A stretch of 64,000 nt of DNA. Origin: Shewanella sp. Arc9-LZ (lineage in GTDB: Bacteria > Pseudomonadota > Gammaproteobacteria > Enterobacterales > Shewanellaceae). The position numbers were made by a program, and so were the translations under genes. The stretch lies in NCBI RefSeq assembly GCF_010092445.1, contig NZ_CP048031.1, positions 1,798,001-1,862,000 on the forward strand, read 5' to 3'. Shown piece after piece: positions 58,820-64,000 of this stretch (position 1 is its first letter; the number at the start of each line of letters is the position of its first letter). Under the pieces are notes generated by a model. It had not been told where the DNA came from. It saw only the letters and a program-made list of their open reading frames with translations, and searched no databases.

Positions 58820-60492
58820 TGGTCAATTTCCTTTAACGGTAAACGCACACTAACGCGGGTGAATACATCGGGTTCACACTCAACTTCAATACCGTATTGG
58901 CTGCCAAATAAATTTTGAATTCGTTTGTGGACTAAGTTCATGCCTAAACCATCTGTGTTTTTAGAGGGTTGATATAAACCGGCATTATCGGTCACGTTGA
59001 GCAATAAGTCATCGCCGTCTAAAGTGGCTTTAACATCAATAACACCAGCATCAAGCATCCGCGACGTACCGTGTTTAACTGCATTTTCAATCAAAGGCTG
59101 TAAGGTAAATGCAGGCATTTTTTGGTGATGATAAATCATAGCAATATCTATGTTGACGTGCAGTTTGTCGATAAAACGGGCGCGTTCAATGGCTAGGTAA
59201 GCGTCTATGTGCTCAAGTTCATCAGCCATTGTCACAAGTCCAGTCGTTCGGGTTAAGTTGATGCGTAAAAATTGCGATAACTGCTGCAATAATTGTTTAG
59301 ACATTTGCGGGTCACGCTTAATAATTGCACTGATTGTATTGAGTGCATTAAATAAAAAGTGTGGATTAACTTGAGCTTGTAGCAATTTTATCTCTGCTTG
59401 CATCAATAAGTTTTGTTGTTGTTCAAAGCGGCCATAAAGAATTTGGTTAGACAGTAACCTGGCAATACCTTCGCCTAAAGTACGATTAATGTTTAAAAAC
59501 AATTTGTTTTTAGGCTCGTATAATTTAATGGTGCCAATGACTTCGTCGTTACTGCGCAGCGGAATAACTAGGCTTGAGCCTAAACTGCAATTGGGCGATA
59601 TAGAACAGGAATAAGTGGTATCGACACCATCAGCAAACATCACACTATTTTGTGCGATGGCTTCGAGAGTGATTTTTGAGGAAATAGGCGTATTAGGTAT
59701 ATGGTGATCGGCACCAAGCCCAATAAATGCCAGTAATTTAGTGGTGTCGGTAATGGCGACTGCGCCGACTTGGGTTTCTTCTATTACTATCTGGGCGACT
59801 TTTTGGCTCGACTCTAAATCAAACCCTTTAGACAGTAAGCCGACACTGCGCTCAGCTATTTTGAGTGCTTTAGTCGAAAAGCTGGAAGAAAGTTTATCAA
59901 ACATGGCCTTTTGGTCGCGAACAATACTCATAAACATCGCCGCGCCTAATGAGTTAATCAGTAGCATTGGCGGGGCGATGAGTTTGACTAATTCCCAGGC
60001 TTGGTCAAAGGGTTTTGCGATTAATACAATTATCGACATCTGCATTATTTCAGCCATAAACGTCACACCAAATACCACAATTGGCTGATAAACCATTTCT
60101 GATTTACCGGCTTTTTTGAAGTAATAACTGATCATACCCGCGGATAAGCCTTCTAAGGTGGTGGATATGGCGCAAGCAATATCAGTGAATCCACCCATTG
60201 AATAACGGTGTAATCCACCTGTTAACCCAACCAGTAGACCAGTGACTGGTCCACCTAATAATCCGCCCAACACAGCGCCCATAGCACGAGTATTGGCGAT
60301 GGCTCCAGATGTTTGCTCACCAAAGTAAGTCGCCATAATGCAAAAGCTGGAGAACACCAGATAGATAAAAATTTTGTGCGGTAATCTTTTTGATGTTTCT
60401 GCGAAAAGTTTAAACAATGGCGTTTTACTGACTAAGTAAACGATAACTAAGTAAACACACATTTGCTGTGTTAGCAGTATTATTAACGACAT
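58816..60492 (-). CDS. btsS: LytS-family sensor histidine kinase, BtsS-like
   Basis: 558 residues. An N-terminal five-helix membrane sensor (5TMR-LYT, about 1-195) contains GLTGGLHRYSMGG, a GAF-type domain spans about 210-350, a HisKA-type block has the phosphorylated His in QVNPHFLFNALNTISA (about 375-390), and an ATPase domain has LQPLIENAVKHG and GLGMNLV. In E. coli BtsS, the homologous protein, extracellular pyruvate is the ligand. It is coupled to the regulator and upstream of cstA. Confidence 0.92.
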   Translation of the reverse strand: MSLIILLTQQMCVYLVIVYLVSKTPLFKLFAETSKRLPHKIFIYLVFSSFCIMATYFGEQTSGAIANTRAMGAVLGGLLGGPVTGLLVGLTGGLHRYSMGGFTDIACAISTTLEGLSAGMISYYFKKAGKSEMVYQPIVVFGVTFMAEIMQMSIIVLIAKPFDQAWELVKLIAPPMLLINSLGAAMFMSIVRDQKAMFDKLSSSFSTKALKIAERSVGLLSKGFDLESSQKVAQIVIEETQVGAVAITDTTKLLAFIGLGADHHIPNTPISSKITLEAIAQNSVMFADGVDTTYSCSISPNCSLGSSLVIPLRSNDEVIGTIKLYEPKNKLFLNINRTLGEGIARLLSNQILYGRFEQQQNLLMQAEIKLLQAQVNPHFLFNALNTISAIIKRDPQMSKQLLQQLSQFLRINLTRTTGLVTMADELEHIDAYLAIERARFIDKLHVNIDIAMIYHHQKMPAFTLQPLIENAVKHGTSRMLDAGVIDVKATLDGDDLLLNVTDNAGLYQPSKNTDGLGMNLVHKRIQNLFGSQYGIEVECEPDVFTRVSVRLPLKEIDQ

Positions 60493-60908
60493 ATATTCTC
60501 TTTGGATTAATTAAACGCAGTCAAATTGTGGTGGATATATTATTGACTCTTGTGAGCGTGTATTAACAGGTTAGTCAAGTCTAGTTCTCAGCATCTGGTT
60601 TTCAAAATGTGAGTGTAATATAAAACCATACTATTTCAATTTCAGTCTATTGTTAAAAAGCTATCAACAGTAATAATAGGTTATCAACTAAGGTTGTTTT
60701 AGAACCGGGATATTGTATTTCGATGCATCGCTGAACTATCACGTTTTGTCACGACTAATGAGTCGACCATGATGAGTCGACCATGATGAGTTGTCTAAAC
60801 ATATCATTGCTCACAATCGATAATACGCTATAACTTGGGTATTTGGTGCATCACAGGACCGCATCTATGCCAGTATATTCTGAAGATATTAACCAAAAAC
60901 TGTTGCTG
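60493..60908. other. Intergenic region between the ParA/RHH pair and the btsS operon
   Basis: 416 bp. It must contain the btsS promoter. The only structure seen is the 14-bp repeat at 60758-60790. Confidence 0.4.
60758..60790. repeat. 14-bp tandem repeat, two exact copies plus a part
   Basis: ATGAGTCGACCATG is present at 60758 and 60772, then ATGAG of a third copy. It lies about 120 bp beyond the end of the ribbon-helix-helix gene. Confidence 0.8.
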
Positions 60909-61259
60909 TTAACGTGATGTTTTACGCAATAAATCAGATTGTTTCACACTACTTTGCTGATAAAACTCATCAATGAGTATTCTGAGAATTTTGGATTTGG
61001 CAACTTTGCTGGTTTTGGCTATCTCATCCAATTGTGAAATGCTTTTTTCGGTCAGTGTGAAAGTGGCATGACGATAAATTTTAGTGCTTTTTTTATCGAG
61101 CCCTTTTAAGAACTCTTGAGTTGTTGAAGTGATATCGGGTTGACCATGCGATGCCCCAAGACCTAACGCATAATTATTAGCATCTTCGATAAAGTCGTCT
61201 ACAGATACCTTTACTCGGGTATCTTTGGGTTTCTTGCGCTTAAGATCAGTTAAACTCAT
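60909..61259 (-). CDS. Ribbon-helix-helix protein partnered with ParA
   Basis: 116 residues. The basic N-terminal half (SLTDLKRKKPKDTRVKVSV) is followed by a C-terminal ribbon-helix-helix: IYRHATFTLTEKSISQLDEIAKTS then a second helix SKILRILIDEFY. This looks like the centromere-binding partner (ParG/Arc type) of a type Ib partition system. It starts at 61259 within the end of the ParA gene (14-bp overlap); a longer frame upstream is a shadow of ParA. I do not recognise a named ortholog. Confidence 0.75.
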   Translation of the reverse strand: MSLTDLKRKKPKDTRVKVSVDDFIEDANNYALGLGASHGQPDITSTTQEFLKGLDKKSTKIYRHATFTLTEKSISQLDEIAKTSKVAKSKILRILIDEFYQQSSVKQSDLLRKTSR

Positions 61260-61914
61260 AACTATTTTCTGGTGGAATGGCAAAAAGCTCATCGGCAATG
61301 GCTCTAATTTCATCTGCCGCTTTACCGCTAGGATCGATTTCAAGCACTGAAGAACCGCTTTCTTCGCTGTCATCATAGATGTTACGACTAAACGTCACTG
61401 AATTGAGTGCGCGTAAACCAAAAGACTCAACCACTTCCTTAGCTTCTAAAATCCGTTTACCTTGAGATGGCAGTGCAGGGCATTGTGTTATCACAATGGC
61501 GGCAATCATTTTAGGATTGACCATTTTACAAGTACTGAGCATGTCTTCCATATGAGGTAAGGTTTTAAGATCGCGTCGCTTAGGACGAAGTGGGATAACA
61601 ACATAGGTTGCGACAGACATGGCAGCTCGCATTGCTAGATTATCCTGGCCACCACAATCAACAATGACATAGTCAAACCGATCATTAAGACTCAGTAGAT
61701 CATTACGGATTTTTCCATAAAGCTGAATACAATTGATGGCTTTTAGGCTGGGGTCATTATTACGAGCTTGGATCCAGTCGGATGTGGTTCGTTGCGGATC
61801 GCAGTCAACCATAAGTACATTTGCATCGTGTTTTTGGCTAATATGTACAGCAATATTTTGTGCTAAACAGCTTTTGCCACTGCCACCTTTTTCTCCACCA
61901 ACCAGCAATATCAT
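61246..61914 (-). CDS. ParA family ATPase (ParF-like)
   Basis: 222 residues. The deviant Walker A is GGEKGGSGKS (about 6-15), Walker A' is MVDCDPQ (about 38-44) and Walker B is VIVDCGG (about 85-91). Its short length and lack of an N-terminal HTH match the type Ib ParF or MinD-like group, rather than chromosomal Soj/ParA. The ribbon-helix-helix gene overlaps its end, as in parFG-type modules. Such pairs usually segregate plasmids; here it sits on what appears to be chromosome. It may be an orphan positioning system for another cargo. Confidence 0.87.
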   Translation of the reverse strand: MILLVGGEKGGSGKSCLAQNIAVHISQKHDANVLMVDCDPQRTTSDWIQARNNDPSLKAINCIQLYGKIRNDLLSLNDRFDYVIVDCGGQDNLAMRAAMSVATYVVIPLRPKRRDLKTLPHMEDMLSTCKMVNPKMIAAIVITQCPALPSQGKRILEAKEVVESFGLRALNSVTFSRNIYDDSEESGSSVLEIDPSGKAADEIRAIADELFAIPPENSYEFN

Positions 61915-62016
61915 GTTGTGATCCTTGATGCTAGGCGCTTTGTAGCACCGAAAATATCGATTAGTATTTTATCTTGAGTATAGAGCAGCCATAAAGGACT
62001 GCATGAAAATAATCAA

Positions 62017-62319
62017 TTAAATTAGCTGTAAAGCAATATGGTAACTATGAGGTGAGCATTCGGTGCAACGGCAAACTTGGCCTTTAATGGTATTTTGTTT
62101 ATCGGTGTTTTCATTGAACGTTAAGGCTATCAAATCACCCACTTTAAAAGAGGTTTTAAAGTCAAATAATACCCCTTTGCGAGCAAGATCGATGCAGATA
62201 CCATGGTCGACACATGATTCACCATGAGTATTAATCCAATCTAGGCGGATCCGCTCAGCTTCCATATCTACACGTAACGAACCGCGTTTTTCTTCGAATC
62301 CTGTTGGCTCTTGGCCCAT
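62017..62319 (-). CDS. PilZ domain protein
   Basis: 100 residues, almost entirely a PilZ domain. Cyclic-di-GMP-binding elements: the RxxxR region is seen as EKRGSLRV, and the D/NxSxxG motif as DLARKG, with Ala in place of Ser. Four Cys are present (SCVDHGIC, CRCTEC). The start at 62319 is favoured by AAGGAG 7 bp upstream; a longer frame exists without a ribosome site. It lies 100 bp ahead of the ParA gene, same strand, so an operon is possible. Confidence 0.82.
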   Translation of the reverse strand: MGQEPTGFEEKRGSLRVDMEAERIRLDWINTHGESCVDHGICIDLARKGVLFDFKTSFKVGDLIALTFNENTDKQNTIKGQVCRCTECSPHSYHIALQLI

Positions 62320-62614
62320 CCTGTTTCTCCTTGAAATGATCCGTCTATCGGCATCTTGAACTGTTGTTTGGCGATAATTCATCATCAAGACTATAGATGC
62401 CTAATTACCGCTAGCCTTACAACATTCTATTGTTTAGCTCATTATTGTTGTCGTTAACATTCAGTGCTGAGTGTTAACGTTTTACATCGACTTATACATT
62501 TACCTTTTTATGCTGTTAGTAATTTTTAGCATAACTGCTTTGTTAAGCAAGACAAAATTATCATTATAATGCTGAGTCATCGATACTCGGTATGTTGAGT
62601 GGCAGTTAAGGTGA

Positions 62615-63031
62615 TTAATTATCGTAGTCTTGGTTTTTAGGGTAAGGCATTTTCAACTGACCCCAACGAATCACAATTACCGTGCCAGCCAGTAAAATTG
62701 TCGACAGTGAAATGGCTAAAATACGCCAATCTTCCATGCCTTTCATGTCTAAAATCAAGTATCGAGCCAATGCAACAATTGCAATATAAAGCGGCATACG
62801 AATAGGTAATTTACCGGACTCAATATAATTAACGACCATCGCTAAAACTTCAAGATAAATAAACAGTAATAGTAAATCGGCCAGCTCGACGGTTCGAATG
62901 GCAATCATGTGGAGAATTTCTTCACCAATAGCAAATACCGTTGCCAGTGCGATAATTAATAATACTAAATGTTCGATATTTTTTAAGGATTTTAGTCCTA
63001 CTTTTCGCAGTAATGGCATAGTCATCTTCAT
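62615..63031 (-). CDS. PsiE-like membrane protein
   Basis: 138 residues from the chosen ATG, with four transmembrane segments (about 22-42, 57-72, 80-97 and 112-130). It resembles E. coli PsiE (136 residues, phosphate starvation induced): FIYLEVLAMVVNYIESGKLPIRMPLYIAIVALARYLI. The frame is open to an ATG at 63184, which adds 51 non-conserved residues; neither start has a strong ribosome site, so the true start is uncertain. Function is unknown. Confidence 0.75.
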   Translation of the reverse strand: MKMTMPLLRKVGLKSLKNIEHLVLLIIALATVFAIGEEILHMIAIRTVELADLLLLFIYLEVLAMVVNYIESGKLPIRMPLYIAIVALARYLILDMKGMEDWRILAISLSTILLAGTVIVIRWGQLKMPYPKNQDYDN

Positions 63032-63261
63032 TAATAAAATCAAAACACTATTATTGACGACTTCCGCATAATTTCCCAGTGATCTGGGTCGATTTTTTGA
63101 GATAAACTGTGGTTTGCAGAATAAGTGGTTAATATACTCTCCACTCAATATCGATATAGTATGATTTACGCCGTTATGAGTCATTAGTTAGCGTTTTATC
63201 TTTACTAGGCTCAGATTAATCCTTCACGAGGCTAGAGTCATGCCATTCAATAGACATAAAA

Positions 63262-63290
63262 AAACCGCTAAAGCGATGCTCTAGCGGTTT
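63262..63290 (-). terminator. Terminator after suhB
   Basis: AAACCGCTA, an 11-nt loop and TAGCGGTTT; on the minus strand a T-run follows. The stem is 9 bp, some 20 bp past the suhB stop. Confidence 0.82.
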
Positions 63291-63310
63291 GTCTAAATAA
63301 AGGTAAACGA

Positions 63311-64000
63311 TTAACGTTTTAAACCTTCATTTAGTAGGGGACGCATAGTTTTAACTAATTGCGTGGTCACTTTTGGACTACCAGCCACAATGTTTCCTGA
63401 AACCATATAGTTGTGTCCGCCCATAAAGTCAGTAACAGTACCGCCAGCTTCACGACAAATTAAGTCGCCCGCAGCAATGTCCCACGGCTTAAGACCAATT
63501 TCAAAGAAACCATCTAAACGGCCTGCAGCGACGTAAGCTAAATCTAATGCAGCAGAACCACCACGACGGATATCAGCACATAATGGGAATACTTCACCCA
63601 AAATAGCCATATAGCTTTCAGTGTGTTGACGTGCTTTGAATGGGAAACCGGTGCCAATCATGGTGCTGCTCAAATCATTTACGTTGGTTACACGTAAACG
63701 GAAATCATTGAGCTTAGCGCCTTTGCCGCGAATCGCTGAAAATAATTCTTCACGGACAGGATCGTAAATAACGGCAACTTCAATTTTGCCTTTATATTGT
63801 AATGCGATAGATACCGCGAAGTGAGGAATACCACGAACGAAGTTGTTAGTGCCATCCAAAGGATCAACAATCCAAATGTAGTCTTTATCAGTACCACGGT
63901 TTTCACCGTTTTCTTCACCAATAATGGTGTGGTCTGGATAAGATTTACGAATTTGATATGTAATAGTTGCTTCTACTTCCTTGTCTACACTAGTCACAAA
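63311..64000 (-). CDS. suhB: Inositol-1-monophosphatase SuhB, N-terminus cut by window edge
   Basis: The visible 229 or so codons correspond to all but about the first 38 residues. Metal-binding motifs: GEENGE, the DPLDGTNNF signature and the C-terminal KPWDIAAG. E. coli SuhB dephosphorylates inositol phosphate and also acts in rRNA antitermination with NusA/NusG. An ATG-like GTG inside the frame (VTSVDKE) is not the real start because conserved sequence continues to the edge. Confidence 0.95.
   Translation of the reverse strand, partial: FVTSVDKEVEATITYQIRKSYPDHTIIGEENGENRGTDKDYIWIVDPLDGTNNFVRGIPHFAVSIALQYKGKIEVAVIYDPVREELFSAIRGKGAKLNDFRLRVTNVNDLSSTMIGTGFPFKARQHTESYMAILGEVFPLCADIRRGGSAALDLAYVAAGRLDGFFEIGLKPWDIAAGDLICREAGGTVTDFMGGHNYMVSGNIVAGSPKVTTQLVKTMRPLLNEGLKR

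Overview
The window is a contiguous piece of a gammaproteobacterial chromosome, most likely Shewanella or a close marine relative. Four things point there: the cysK ... cysZ / smc-zipA-ligA gene order; a long SMC instead of MukB beside zipA; YibL, RraB, VF530 and DUF3010 proteins typical of Alteromonadales and Vibrionales; and an AT-leaning composition. No rRNA, tRNA, insertion sequence, prophage or CRISPR array was seen. Both ends cut a gene: pflB on the left (C-terminal end missing) and suhB on the right (N-terminus missing).

Layout. 1-10.5 kb: pyruvate/formate metabolism (pflB, a DUF3360 permease, a FocA channel fused to CBS domains) with a large TonB-dependent receptor between them. Two near-identical PdhR-type operators precede pflB and the DUF3360 gene. 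10.5-19 kb: a LysR regulator, cysK, a FabH-like synthase coupled to a REC-REC-GGDEF protein, a CBM9/DUF5916 outer-membrane protein and cysZ. 19-31.7 kb: smc, zipA, ligA, a DUF2919 membrane protein, an HD-GYP phosphodiesterase, a YeeZ-like protein, an S4 protein, rraB, two very small membrane or lipoprotein genes, an SDR and a YfcA-type TSUP transporter. 31.8-39.9 kb: sbcDC, an M23 peptidase and an MFS transporter.

39.9-42.4 kb is the clearest accessory stretch. It has about 1.7 kb with no convincing gene, then a beta-carbonic-anhydrase-like gene whose stop codon lies inside an attC-like structure, so it looks like an integron gene cassette without a visible integrase. 42.4-53.6 kb: a YgjP-like metalloprotein, DUF3010, a DEAD-box helicase, an RssA-like patatin, anaerobic ribonucleotide reductase nrdDG (behind two NrdR boxes and an FNR-type box), an old-yellow-enzyme-family reductase and a Fur-box-controlled siderophore receptor. 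53.9-64 kb: yibL, ribA, an outer-membrane barrel, a VF530 protein, a pyruvate-sensing BtsS/BtsR-like two-component system with a short CstA permease, a ParA/ribbon-helix-helix pair, a PilZ protein, a PsiE-like protein and suhB.

Two themes tie the window together. Handling of pyruvate and formate recurs (PflB, DUF3360 permease, FocA-CBS, CstA with BtsSR, and nrdD as a second glycyl-radical enzyme), with regulatory sites that can be read directly. Cyclic-di-GMP parts also recur (GGDEF, HD-GYP, PilZ). A third feature is unusual: many short tandem repeats of 11-15 bp lie in intergenic DNA, at gene ends and once inside a coding linker.
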